A stretch of DNA of 64,000 nt from assembly GCF_047302405.1 (NCBI RefSeq), contig NZ_CP154853.1, forward strand, positions 496,001 to 560,000. The letters run 5' to 3'. The notes beneath the pieces were generated by a model. That model did no database searches and was not told the DNA's origin. It worked only from the letters and a program-made list of their open reading frames with translations. This document shows, in pieces, positions 35,818 to 43,827 of the stretch (positions within the stretch are counted from its first letter, which is position 1; each line of letters opens with the position of its first letter). The DNA comes from Alkalihalobacillus sp047302405 (GTDB lineage Bacteria > Bacillota > Bacilli > Bacillales > Bacillaceae_D). The position numbers were made by a program, and so were the translations under genes.

Positions 35818-35955
35818 GAATCGAATATGGAAACAAAGCAAGCAGAAGCGCCCGCTTCTCACCTGATTGACGCTTATTGAGCAGTTGCCAGGTATGATGG
35901 GATTCATGATTAGTGAATGTACAAGTGTGGGCGTCTAGCGCCTACACTTTTTTTA
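35818..35955 (+). ncRNA. L20-type leader with attenuator of infC-rpmI-rplT
   Basis: Contains GCAGAAGCGCCCGCTTCTCACCTG (35842-35865 region) and an intrinsic terminator AAGTGTGGGCG / CGCCTACACTT (35923-35949) with a T-run. CGCCC at 35849-35853 is complementary to GGGCG in the terminator, so an antiterminator can form. The arrangement matches the leader where ribosomal protein L20 represses this operon in B. subtilis. Confidence 0.75.
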
Positions 35956-36045
35956 TTGCCTTAAAGCGATAAAAAAAGGTTATTTTTCCTAAAGCATGGG
36001 AATGCAATGCTTTGATCCGCTAAAATCTTTTGGAGGTGGCTGATT

Positions 36046-36561
36046 ATTAGTAAAGACATGTTAGTCAATGAAGGAATTCGTGCTCGTGAAGTACGTGTCA
36101 TTGGAGCTAATGGTGACCAAGTCGGTGTGAAGACAAAACAAGAAGCACTTGAAATGGCCCAAAACGTTAATCTTGATTTAGTGTGTGTCGCTCCAACAGC
36201 GAAACCACCTGTATGTCGAATTATGGACTACGGAAAGTTCCGTTATGAGCAACAAAAGAAAGACAAAGAAGCGCGTAAAAAACAGAAGATTATCAATGTT
36301 AAAGAGGTTCGTTTGAGCCCGACAATTGAGGATCATGATTTTAATACAAAGCTTCGTAACGCCCGTAAATTCCTTGAAAAAGGAGATAAAGTAAAAGCAG
36401 CTATCCGTTTCCGCGGACGTGCGATTACTCACTCTCAAATTGGTAAAGTTGTATTAGAGCGACTTGCTAAAGAATGCGAGGATATTGCGGTAGTTGAATC
36501 TAAGCCAAAGATGGAAGGTCGTAGCATGTTTCTTATCTTGGCACCACAAGCAGAAAAGTAA
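36046..36561 (+). CDS. infC: Translation initiation factor IF-3 (ATT start)
   Basis: A 171-aa factor that prevents premature subunit joining and proofreads the start codon. I start at ATT (36046), giving ISKDMLVNEGIRAREVRVIG: the Shine-Dalgarno GGAGGTGG ends 6 nt upstream and the family N-terminus ISKD is conserved. The ATG at 36058 is too far from it and cuts conserved residues. Rare ATT starts are known in infC and allow IF-3 to autoregulate. The IF-3 linker (KQKIINVKEVRLSPTIEDHD) and C-terminal domain are intact. Confidence 0.95.
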   Translation: MSKDMLVNEGIRAREVRVIGANGDQVGVKTKQEALEMAQNVNLDLVCVAPTAKPPVCRIMDYGKFRYEQQKKDKEARKKQKIINVKEVRLSPTIEDHDFNTKLRNARKFLEKGDKVKAAIRFRGRAITHSQIGKVVLERLAKECEDIAVVESKPKMEGRSMFLILAPQAEK

Positions 36562-36595
36562 CAGCTGAACTTTTATAATAAGGAGGACCTCAGTT

Positions 36596-36796
36596 ATGCC
36601 AAAAATGAAAACTCACAGAGGCGCGGCTAAGCGTTTTAAAAAGACTGGATCTGGAAAGCTTAAGCGTGCTCACGCTTTTACTAGCCATATGTTTGGTAAC
36701 AAATCTCAAAAGCAGAAACGTAAATTAAGAAAATCTGCTATTGTGCACTCAGGTGATTTCAAACGCATTCGTCAAATGTTAACGTACAAAAAATAA
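36596..36796 (+). CDS. rpmI: 50S ribosomal protein L35
   Basis: A 66-aa basic protein of the large subunit. MPKMKTHRGAAKRFKKTGSG and the C-terminal FKRIRQMLTYKK are typical of bL35. It is the second gene of the infC operon, with AGGAGG 9 nt before the ATG. Confidence 0.98.
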   Translation: MPKMKTHRGAAKRFKKTGSGKLKRAHAFTSHMFGNKSQKQKRKLRKSAIVHSGDFKRIRQMLTYKK

Positions 36797-36831
36797 TCAA
36801 TCTGTTCGGATAAAAAAAGGAGGTAACTTCG

Positions 36832-37191
36832 ATGCCAAGAGTAAAAGGCGGTTATGTCGCACGTCGTCGTCGTAAAAAGGTATTAAAGTTAGCAAAAGGT
36901 TATTACGGTTCTAAACATACATTATTTAAATCAGCACAAGGACAAGTTATGAAGTCCTTACTATATGCTTATCGTGATCGTCGTCAGAAAAAACGCGATT
37001 TCCGTAAGCTATGGATTACGCGTATCAACGCAGCTGCTCGCATCAACGGTCTTTCTTACAGCCGTTTAATGCACGGTTTAAAATTAGCTGAAATTAATGT
37101 TAACCGCAAAATCTTAGCTGACTTAGCGATTAACGATGAAAAAGCATTTGCTGAATTAGCTTCTAAAGCTAAAGCTAGCTTAAATGCTTAA
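36832..37191 (+). CDS. rplT: 50S ribosomal protein L20
   Basis: A 119-aa large-subunit protein that binds 23S rRNA early in assembly. The N-terminal basic tail MPRVKGGYVARRRRKKVLKLAKGY and the globular part WITRINAAARINGLSYSRLM are typical of bL20. In B. subtilis it represses its own operon through the leader upstream of infC, which seems to be kept here. It is the third gene of the operon and is followed by a terminator. Confidence 0.98.
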   Translation: MPRVKGGYVARRRRKKVLKLAKGYYGSKHTLFKSAQGQVMKSLLYAYRDRRQKKRDFRKLWITRINAAARINGLSYSRLMHGLKLAEINVNRKILADLAINDEKAFAELASKAKASLNA

Positions 37192-37212
37192 TAAGAATAA
37201 ATAAGGAAAAGA

Positions 37213-37250
37213 GTCGACAAAGCTAAAATTCAACTTTGTCGGCTTTTTTT
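37213..37250 (+). terminator. Terminator after rplT
   Basis: GTCGACAAAG / CTTTGTCGGC with one G-T pair, an 11-nt loop and T7. Confidence 0.85.
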
Positions 37251-37274
37251 CATTTAGAGAAAGGGGAAAATGAG

Positions 37275-37550
37275 ATGATGCCATTACTGCTTATGTATTT
37301 AGTGATCATTAACTTTATTGGCTATACGACCATGGCTCAGGATAAAAGGAGGGCTCAAAGAAAAGAACGGAGAATCCCGGAAAAGACGCTCTTTTTTATT
37401 GCCATTATGGGTGGGAGTTTTGGTGTATTTAATGCGATGAAGGTATATCGACATAAAACGAAACATAAAAGCTTTACAGTCGGAATTCCACTCATTTTAT
37501 TTGTGCAATTTTTTATGGTCATCTTCATCTTCTTAGGGGAACGAACATAA
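37275..37550 (+). CDS. ysdA: DUF1294 membrane protein YsdA
   Basis: A 91-aa membrane protein with hydrophobic segments near residues 3-17, 38-54 and 72-87, and the DUF1294 core YTTMAQDKRRAQRKERRIPEKTL...GGSFG. Its function is unknown. I start at the ATG at 37275 (MMPLLLMYLV), nine bases after AAGGGG; earlier in-frame codons reach back into the rplT terminator. The location after rplT matches B. subtilis ysdA. Confidence 0.82.
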   Translation: MMPLLLMYLVIINFIGYTTMAQDKRRAQRKERRIPEKTLFFIAIMGGSFGVFNAMKVYRHKTKHKSFTVGIPLILFVQFFMVIFIFLGERT

Positions 37551-37575
37551 ACTATACGAGAAAGGGGGGCGTCGA

Positions 37576-38142
37576 ATGAATGAAAAAATAGAAGCGGCCA
37601 GGCAGTTTATTGAAGCTAGTGGTTGGCTAGCCCCATTCTTTTTTATTGTATTGCATATCATTCGTCCATTTTTATTTATACCTGTCTTATTAACTTGTTT
37701 AGTAGGAGGGTATATTTTTGGCACTTTATATGGGGCTTTATATTCCATTATTGGACTAACCTTAACAAGCCTTTTTTTCTATTTACTTATTCATTATTTT
37801 CCGAACTTTGGCCAAAGGCTTTCGCAGCTTAAAGGGAAAATCATGAAAAGTGGCAACAAGTTAACGGATTTACAATTGATGGTCATTCGCCTCATCCCTT
37901 TTATTCATTTTCATTTTGTCTCCCTATATGTATTTGAAACGACTAACCATTTTCGAGATTATGCGATGCGCTCCATTCTTTTTGTCTTACCACCAGCGAT
38001 TATTTACACAGCGTTTGGTGATATGATTCACCAACTACCGTTAACAGGAACGATTACTTTAACGCTTATTTTACTTCTTTGTTTATTAATCTTTAGAAAA
38101 AAAGAAGAAACGATTAAGTGGGCTGATTTTTTTCGGATGTAA
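37576..38142 (+). CDS. TVP38/TMEM64 (VTT/DedA-like) membrane protein
   Basis: A 188-aa protein with about five or six hydrophobic segments. The segment FIPVLLTCLVGGYIFGTLYGALYSIIG and the helix-rich basic loop followed by MVIRLIPFIHFHFVSLY fit the VTT domain (SNARE-associated Golgi protein family). Such proteins are implicated in lipid scrambling or membrane transport; the substrate here is unknown. The start is an ATG after GAAAGGGGGG. It lies 25 bp after ysdA and is closed by an 18-bp perfect terminator, so the two form a small operon. Confidence 0.78.
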   Translation: MNEKIEAARQFIEASGWLAPFFFIVLHIIRPFLFIPVLLTCLVGGYIFGTLYGALYSIIGLTLTSLFFYLLIHYFPNFGQRLSQLKGKIMKSGNKLTDLQLMVIRLIPFIHFHFVSLYVFETTNHFRDYAMRSILFVLPPAIIYTAFGDMIHQLPLTGTITLTLILLLCLLIFRKKEETIKWADFFRM

Positions 38143-38180
38143 AAAAAGGAAGGAGCTGCTCCATAAGCCCTTAAATAGAA

Positions 38181-38221
38181 AAAGCCGATGTATTTTACGA
38201 GGAGTAAAATACATCGGCTTT
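38181..38221 (+). terminator. Very strong hairpin after the VTT protein
   Basis: A perfect 18-bp stem AAAGCCGATGTATTTTAC / GTAAAATACATCGGCTTT with loop GAGGA. It marks the left end of the alginate island. Confidence 0.85.
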
Positions 38222-38254
38222 GACTATTTTTGAATGAGATTAGCGAGCGATACA

Positions 38255-38395
38255 GCGATACTCACCGCTCCCGAAAATCATGCTCCGCGTCCGGTGGAGT
38301 GGCGCCGAACTAGCTAGCTTAGCTAGCTAGTTCGGCCCTGCCACTACTTCCCACAGGAGTCTCCGCATGTTTTCGTCCGCTGGGATACAGGGGCA
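38255..38395. repeat. GC-rich interspersed repeat with a 33-nt palindrome (R4)
   Basis: Contains GCTCCGCGTCCGGTGGAG, CCACAGGAGTCTCCGCATG and TTTTCGTCCGCTGGGATA, which are related to the arms inside the 894-bp element. At 38304-38336 there is a perfect palindrome: 16-bp arms beginning GCCGAACTAGCTAGCT around a single central T. From 38400 to 38624 I see no gene. Confidence 0.7.
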
Positions 38396-38624
38396 ACCTT
38401 CATATGGATTCACTCTCATAAATTTTTAAATCTCTTGTGTAGCCATATCGGAAGCGGAGTCTTCCCCCTCACTTTTATAATATTCAAAAAGGGGATGGAC
38501 CCTCAAAGGTCATTTTATGACTTTTGGAACAACCCTTTTTGTATTACCTAAATGTAGAAAGAGGGGGAATGAGCTTTCTCCCGACTCGTTTTCTTGGGAC
38601 GAACAGCTGTTAGCTCATTATATT

Positions 38625-40211
38625 TTATTCCTCAGGTATTTGTATCCCAACGCCATCATTATATCGTTGTGTTGCTTCTTCAATCACTTGTGCTCCACCT
38701 TTATTTAACCAATTATTAATAATCTCATCATGATATTCGAGTGGTTTTCGACCTAAGATGATTTCAGCAGCACCTGTTAACCATAGGTCGGCTGGAACAT
38801 CACTTCCAGGGCGAATTTCTGGGTTTGATTGTAATGTATCTAAAGGAGGGTCAAAGAGAATACTGTCCCGACCTTCTTCTGCTAGAGTACCATCAAAGAT
38901 TTCGATCAACTTTTGCCCATCTTCGGATTGCTCAAGGACGCCTCGAGTAAAAGTAGCATCACGTATTAGCCAGAGCCAGTAATTACGATATCGTTGTTCA
39001 TTGATGCTATTAATGTCTGTTGGGACTGTATAATCTATGTTCCCTTCCGAGGAAACCGTGTATGTGTCTCCTTCAAGACCGAAAGTAAAGAAATTTTCTG
39101 CTTCTTCAGATACTTGCCAGTCAAAGAATTGAATGAGACGTTTAATGTCAACGTCAGTGCTATTATTAATTAAGAATGCACGTGTTGTTGAGTTATAAAG
39201 GTAATGACCGCCTTTTCCATCTGTTCCAACAGGAGAAGGAATAATTTCCACTTTAGCTTCTGGAATGTTTGATTGAATTTCCTGTTCCCATGATAGAACT
39301 TCTTCAGCATTCATCGACCACATTCCAGCTTTCCCTGCAATAATGTTACTACGGTATACAGGTTGAGGTGTAGTTAAAAATTCAGGGTGAATTAAGGCCT
39401 CTTCATACATAATTCGATAAAATTCTAATGCATCTAATATTTTATCTCCGGCCATGAATTTCGGAACGACTTCTCCTTCATAGAATTCCCATTGATAGGG
39501 ATAAGCATCAAAGGCTCCAAAGAACGTGTCCGCATATTTAAATTGCTCCCGACCTTGATAGGGATTTTCTACACCAAGCTCCTTAAAGGCACGAAGGACG
39601 GCTAAATATTCGTCAGTTGTTTTAGGGATGTCTAATCCCGATTGTTCAAGTAAATCCATTCGAATCGCCATGCCACGTCTAGAACGATTTGCTAAATAAT
39701 CGGGAATCGCATATATGATGCCATCCGCATCTGTAACCTGGTCCCAAGCCTCTTGTGGAACAACACTTAATAAATTTTGTCCGTGCTCTTCTAATAAGTC
39801 ATTTAATGGCATAAAGACTCCAGCTTCAACAGCTCCCGCAAGCTCTGGGCCGTATAAACCACCTGATACTTGGACGACATCTGGAATATCACCTGAAGCC
39901 AGTAGTAACGTCATTCGTTCGATATACTCTCTGTGGGGAATTAGCTCAATATGGATATCCGAATTTGTAATATTCTCTAGTTCATGTACCCATTTGTCAT
40001 TATTAATATCTGGATGGTTTTCGACATATTCAGTAGCTAGAGTTCTCATGGAAATAGAAAATTCAAGCGGTTCTTCTTGTTCATTTGTCGGTTCATTTTT
40101 ACTTGTGTCATTACTTGATGAATCAGTGGACGTGTTATTGTTACTCGAACAAGCGACTAAAAGAATGAGAATGAAGAGCCAAATCAAATGAACAACGAAA
40201 CGATTTTGCAT
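38625..40211 (-). CDS. Oligosaccharide-binding lipoprotein (LplA/AlgQ family)
   Basis: A 528-aa solute-binding protein of an ABC importer. The signal peptide ends in lipobox LVAC (Cys21), followed by a Ser/Asn/Thr linker. The mature part has family features of LplA/YtcQ and Sphingomonas AlgQ, such as GDIPDVVQVSGGLYGPE, DLLEQSGLDIPKTTDEYLAVLRAFKE and a C-terminal GRKPLEYHDEIINNWLNKGG. Next to a PL15 lyase, its likely substrate is alginate oligosaccharide; this is inference from neighbours. A cre-like site lies 20 bp upstream of the start. Confidence 0.82.
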   Translation of the reverse strand: MQNRFVVHLIWLFILILLVACSSNNNTSTDSSSNDTSKNEPTNEQEEPLEFSISMRTLATEYVENHPDINNDKWVHELENITNSDIHIELIPHREYIERMTLLLASGDIPDVVQVSGGLYGPELAGAVEAGVFMPLNDLLEEHGQNLLSVVPQEAWDQVTDADGIIYAIPDYLANRSRRGMAIRMDLLEQSGLDIPKTTDEYLAVLRAFKELGVENPYQGREQFKYADTFFGAFDAYPYQWEFYEGEVVPKFMAGDKILDALEFYRIMYEEALIHPEFLTTPQPVYRSNIIAGKAGMWSMNAEEVLSWEQEIQSNIPEAKVEIIPSPVGTDGKGGHYLYNSTTRAFLINNSTDVDIKRLIQFFDWQVSEEAENFFTFGLEGDTYTVSSEGNIDYTVPTDINSINEQRYRNYWLWLIRDATFTRGVLEQSEDGQKLIEIFDGTLAEEGRDSILFDPPLDTLQSNPEIRPGSDVPADLWLTGAAEIILGRKPLEYHDEIINNWLNKGGAQVIEEATQRYNDGVGIQIPEE

Positions 40212-40231
40212 ATAATGCCCCCCTAAGATAT

Positions 40232-40245
40232 TGTAAGTGCTTACA
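40232..40245 (-). promoter_or_regulatory. cre-like CcpA site before the binding-protein gene
   Basis: TGTAAGTGCTTACA, near-palindromic, one mismatch from the consensus TGWAANCGNTNWCA. A weak TTGATA / TTAAAT pair lies just upstream on the minus strand, so the gene may have its own promoter besides readthrough from the permease genes. Confidence 0.5.
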
Positions 40246-40325
40246 TTTAATAAACTAACAGGATATTATCAAAGAGTGAATGGATTCTTTTTAGGTATCT
40301 TTGTGTATTTTTAAGACTCTATTTC

Positions 40326-41207
40326 TTAATCTTTAATACTTCCTAGCATAAAGCCTTTAATAAAATAGCGTTGGAGAAAAGGGTAAATCATCAGAATAGG
40401 TATAGTCGCAACGACGATAGCAGCCATTTTAATCCCCTCTGGTGAGCTAGAAAGCATTGTTGTAAAAATATCAGAGGTAGGATCCGCCACAAGAGAGTCA
40501 TCGGCAATCATTTCTCTTAATTTTACTTGTAGGGGATATAATTTTCTATCACTAATAAACATTAAGGCGTGAAAATAAGTGTTCCAATGAAACACAGCAT
40601 AAAAAATGCCGAGAGTTGCTAGTGCCGGTTTGGACAAAGGCAAAATAATTTGAAGGAGGATACGTAATTCACTACATCCATCCATCCGGCTAGCGTCTAT
40701 TAATTCTTGAGGAATTTGTAAAAAGAATGAACGCATAACAAAGAAATTAAAGGCACTAATGGAAGTAGGTAAGATCAACGCCCATAATGAGTTAAGTAGC
40801 CCTAGTTGTTGGATTAATAAATAAGTAGGAATTAATGGTGCCGAGAAAATCATTGTAAAAAGCACCATAAATAATAAATAGCGTCGGCCGATAAACTCCT
40901 TTCTAGAAAGTGGATAAGCGAGAGAGGCGGTTGCGATTAAATTAAATAATGTACCAAACACTGTAATAAATACGGTAACACCAAAAGACCTCCAAATACT
41001 CATATCTTGAAAAACAAAAAGATAATTGTCTAATGTAAACTGGACAGGAAAAAGGCTAACTTCTCCCCGGTCGATCGCTCCAGAGCTACTAAACGATTGA
41101 GCGACGACATGTAAAATAGGGAGGAGCATAAGAAGTGAAATGAAAATGAGTATGGTGATATTTGAAAATAAAAAGATTTTACGTGGCGTACTATCTTTAA
41201 TGGCCAT
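40326..41207 (-). CDS. ABC sugar permease (LplC/YtcP/AlgM2 type)
   Basis: A 293-aa inner-membrane permease with about six spans. The EAA loop reads ELIDASRMDGCSELRILLQIILPLSKPAL, the contact site for the ATPase. The C-terminus GFMLGSIKD is typical of the LplC/YtcP group. It is transcribed after the other permease (15-bp gap) and before the binding-protein gene. No ATP-binding protein is present; in B. subtilis such importers use the shared ATPase MsmX. Confidence 0.87.
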   Translation of the reverse strand: MAIKDSTPRKIFLFSNITILIFISLLMLLPILHVVAQSFSSSGAIDRGEVSLFPVQFTLDNYLFVFQDMSIWRSFGVTVFITVFGTLFNLIATASLAYPLSRKEFIGRRYLLFMVLFTMIFSAPLIPTYLLIQQLGLLNSLWALILPTSISAFNFFVMRSFFLQIPQELIDASRMDGCSELRILLQIILPLSKPALATLGIFYAVFHWNTYFHALMFISDRKLYPLQVKLREMIADDSLVADPTSDIFTTMLSSSPEGIKMAAIVVATIPILMIYPFLQRYFIKGFMLGSIKD

Positions 41208-41222
41208 TGTTATCCCTCCATA

Positions 41223-42191
41223 TTAATATAAACTATTTCCTGTTGTCTTTTTACTTAAAAAGTTCGCCCCAACTAAGAGAATGAGACCGACGACCGACTT
41301 AAAAATACCAACAGCAGTCGTATAACTAAATTGATTTTGAAGGAGTCCAGCATGATAAATATACGTATCAAAAATCTCTCCATTTTCTCGGTTTAAGGGA
41401 TTTAAAAATACGTAGACACGTTCAAAACCAAAGTCTAAGAAGTTTCCAATCTGTAATAAAAATAAAACGGTAATCGTAGGTAGGAGGGCAGGTAAGGTGA
41501 TACTCCAAGTTTGTTGCCAGCGATTTGCTCCATCTACTTCCGCTGCTTCATATAAATTCGGATTAATTCCAGCTAGTGCTGCTAAATAAATAATCGTGCC
41601 CCACCCTGTATCACGCCAAATACCAGACCCTACGATGATGGAGCGAATAAAACTATTGTCTCCAAGGAAGTATTGTGACTCAAAGCCAAATAATTCTATC
41701 ACTTTATTCACAAGACCAGTAGAAGGCGATAAAATGCCAATAAAGATTCCGCTAATAATAACCCAAGAAAGAAAGTGGGGCATATAGACAATTGTTTGGA
41801 TCATGCGTTTAAGTACTAGTTTGCGAACCTCATTAAGCATGAGTGCGAGAATGATTGGAGCTGTAAAGCCAAAAAGTAAATCATAAAAATTAATTAAAAG
41901 TGTATTTTGGAGAATTCTTAAAAACTCTGAATAAGTGAACATTTTTTCAAACTGTGCAAAGCCGACCCATTCACTATCTCTTATACCTTTGAAAATATTG
42001 TAGTCTTGAAAAGCAATGATGGAGCCGAGTAAAGGGATGTACTTAAAGATGATAAAATAAGCAACTCCTGGTAAAGCAATTAAATAAAGAGCTTTATATT
42101 TCCAAATCGATCTCAAATTGCGTCTTAATTTTTCTTTTCTGACTATTTTTTTTATTGGTTGTGACTTGTTCGTTTCAACATGCATCGTCAT
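41223..42191 (-). CDS. ABC sugar permease (LplB/YteP/AlgM1 type)
   Basis: A 322-aa permease with a long N-terminal cytoplasmic arm rich in Lys/Arg, then about six spans. It has YIPLLGSIIAFQDYNIFKGI and the EAA loop LYEAAEVDGANRWQQTWSITLPALLPT. The ending FLSKKTTGNSLY is typical of LplB/YteP. The start is an ATG after AAAGGAGGG. A large interspersed repeat begins immediately upstream of that ribosome site. It is the first gene of the three-gene importer operon. Confidence 0.87.
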   Translation of the reverse strand: MTMHVETNKSQPIKKIVRKEKLRRNLRSIWKYKALYLIALPGVAYFIIFKYIPLLGSIIAFQDYNIFKGIRDSEWVGFAQFEKMFTYSEFLRILQNTLLINFYDLLFGFTAPIILALMLNEVRKLVLKRMIQTIVYMPHFLSWVIISGIFIGILSPSTGLVNKVIELFGFESQYFLGDNSFIRSIIVGSGIWRDTGWGTIIYLAALAGINPNLYEAAEVDGANRWQQTWSITLPALLPTITVLFLLQIGNFLDFGFERVYVFLNPLNRENGEIFDTYIYHAGLLQNQFSYTTAVGIFKSVVGLILLVGANFLSKKTTGNSLY

Positions 42192-42207
42192 ATTACCCTC
42201 CTTTAAT

Positions 42208-42593
42208 ATAAAGCGAAGTCCGTTTGGTCAGAAGCGAGAAAAAATAAGAACAGATGATGAAGACGCTTTTTGTCTTCATTCAGATGGGCGATTTTTCTCG
42301 AGCTTCTAACGGACGTAGCTGGAATGATATAAAGCGAAGTCCGTTTGGTCAGAAGCGAGTTACTAAGGAACAACGCTAAGTTCGCGCCATCCTGCCGCAA
42401 CGCCTTGTACCCACGTCCTGTGGGCAAGTTGGAATACTCCGCCAGCGGAATGTCCTACGCGTTCCGCGGGTGAGTCGGGAGCCTCTTCGCTTCACGTTGC
42501 GGGGTCTCCCTTCCCTCACTAATCCCGCAGGAGTCTTCGGGCATTCCGCCGTCTCCGTTTTGGTTTCAAAAAGCCATTCGGTTCAACTTAGTA
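42208..42593 (-). repeat. ~390-bp composite interspersed repeat (R5)
   Basis: Read on the minus strand it matches 56444-56776 over nearly its whole length: CTAAGTTGAACCGAATGGCT, the GC-rich core (CCCGCGGAACGCGTAGG), then two units ending CGCTTTATAT. A 31-bp sequence is repeated at 42208-42238 and 42329-42359. A hairpin with loop AAAAAGC is at 42253-42276. The repeat ends at the ribosome site of the permease gene. No credible ORF is inside. Confidence 0.85.
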
Positions 42594-42749
42594 ATGAATA
42601 TTTTGATTGATTGTATCGAAATGTAGCTTAATCTTAAGAGATGAAAAGGCTTACAACAAGAGAGTCTATTACGTATCATTTGTGTTTTTTTTGGATGAAA
42701 TGAAAAAAACAGTACAATGGTTTCTGAATATTCGTTATAATTCGTTTTA

Positions 42750-42763
42750 AGTAAACGCTTTCA
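42750..42763 (+). promoter_or_regulatory. cre site at the regulator-gene promoter
   Basis: AGTAAACGCTTTCA, the reverse complement of TGAAAGCGTTTACT, fits the cre consensus WTGNAANCGNWNNCW well. It lies 8 bp after a TATAAT box (42736-42741), overlapping the expected transcription start. Carbon-catabolite repression of the two-component genes is likely. Confidence 0.65.
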
Positions 42764-42786
42764 ATATGTAGAGAAGGAGTGTTTTA

Positions 42787-43827
42787 ATGAAAATCTTGAT
42801 TATAGAGGATGAGCCATTAATACGTAAAGGTTTATTGAAGTTGTTAACACAAATCAAGCTTGAACATTTTATCCTTACAAAACTAATGGAATGTGCCAAT
42901 GCTGAAGAAGCGGACTATCTTCTGAAGGAACAGAGATTTGACCTTATTTTTACGGATATAGAAATGAATGAGATGAATGGTCTGAATCTGATTAACAAGT
43001 GGAAAGGGAAAATGAATGATACACAATGGGTGATTGTATCAGGTTATGATCGGTTTGATTATGCACAACAGGCGATACAATTTGGTGTTCAAGAATATTT
43101 ATTAAAACCAGTTACGAAAAAGAAATTATCAGAGACGATCCAAAGATGCCTGCAAAATTTGGAGGAGAAAAACGATGATTTTATTGGCCCGAGTCAAGTG
43201 GAACATTTTATAAACTCATTAGAAACCGTTATATGGGATATTGATAAAAAGACGCTGGAAGTTACTTATGGTGAATGGCTCCAGCAAGTCGAGGATAAGA
43301 GGATAAGGATAAAATATTATAATGATTTATTGACACATATTCTTGAGGTTTTATATCGACGAATTAGCAATAAAGGCAGTAGACTCTTTCAATCCTTTCA
43401 TTGGCAAATTGATGTTGAAACAACAAAAGAGGCGAATCAAACTTTATATAAAAAGTGTCTTCAATTAATTCATATGATTGAACAGCAACGAAAAGGAAAT
43501 GAACTTGATCCCATTGAAGCGGCGAAACAGTTTATTCATAAAAATTTAGACCAAGAAGTTAGTTTAGAAGAAGTGGCTAAAAAGCTTGGATTAAATCCAT
43601 CTTATTTTAGTCATTTATTTAAAAAAGAAACAGGTGAAACATTTATCGCTTATCGCATTAGACAACGGATGGAATTAGCCAAAAAGTTATTATTAAAAAA
43701 AGATGTGAGAGTAACGGATATCCCTAGTTTAATTGGATTAAATGATCACCCACATTTTACGAAAACATTTAAAAAATATACGGGACAAACTCCATCTGAT
43801 TACCGAATAAAAATGGGCATTAACTAA
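42787..43827 (+). CDS. Response regulator, YesN type (AraC output)
   Basis: A 346-aa regulator. The N-terminal receiver has acidic residues EDEP and phosphoacceptor Asp57 in LIFTDIEMNEMNGL. A middle helical linker follows (about 130-235). The C-terminal AraC/XylS domain (about 240-345) has two helix-turn-helix units, including SLEEVAKKLGLNPSYFSHLFKKETGETF and FTKTFKKYTGQTPSDYR. It is likely the activator of the flanking importer and lyase genes. Its stop overlaps the kinase start by one base (TAATG). The regulator-first order differs from B. subtilis yesMN. Confidence 0.88.
   Translation: MKILIIEDEPLIRKGLLKLLTQIKLEHFILTKLMECANAEEADYLLKEQRFDLIFTDIEMNEMNGLNLINKWKGKMNDTQWVIVSGYDRFDYAQQAIQFGVQEYLLKPVTKKKLSETIQRCLQNLEEKNDDFIGPSQVEHFINSLETVIWDIDKKTLEVTYGEWLQQVEDKRIRIKYYNDLLTHILEVLYRRISNKGSRLFQSFHWQIDVETTKEANQTLYKKCLQLIHMIEQQRKGNELDPIEAAKQFIHKNLDQEVSLEEVAKKLGLNPSYFSHLFKKETGETFIAYRIRQRMELAKKLLLKKDVRVTDIPSLIGLNDHPHFTKTFKKYTGQTPSDYRIKMGIN

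Noticed and set aside
42203..42427. 74-codon minus-strand frame in R5
   Set aside because: It is contained in the interspersed repeat; the corresponding frame is not kept in the R6 copy.
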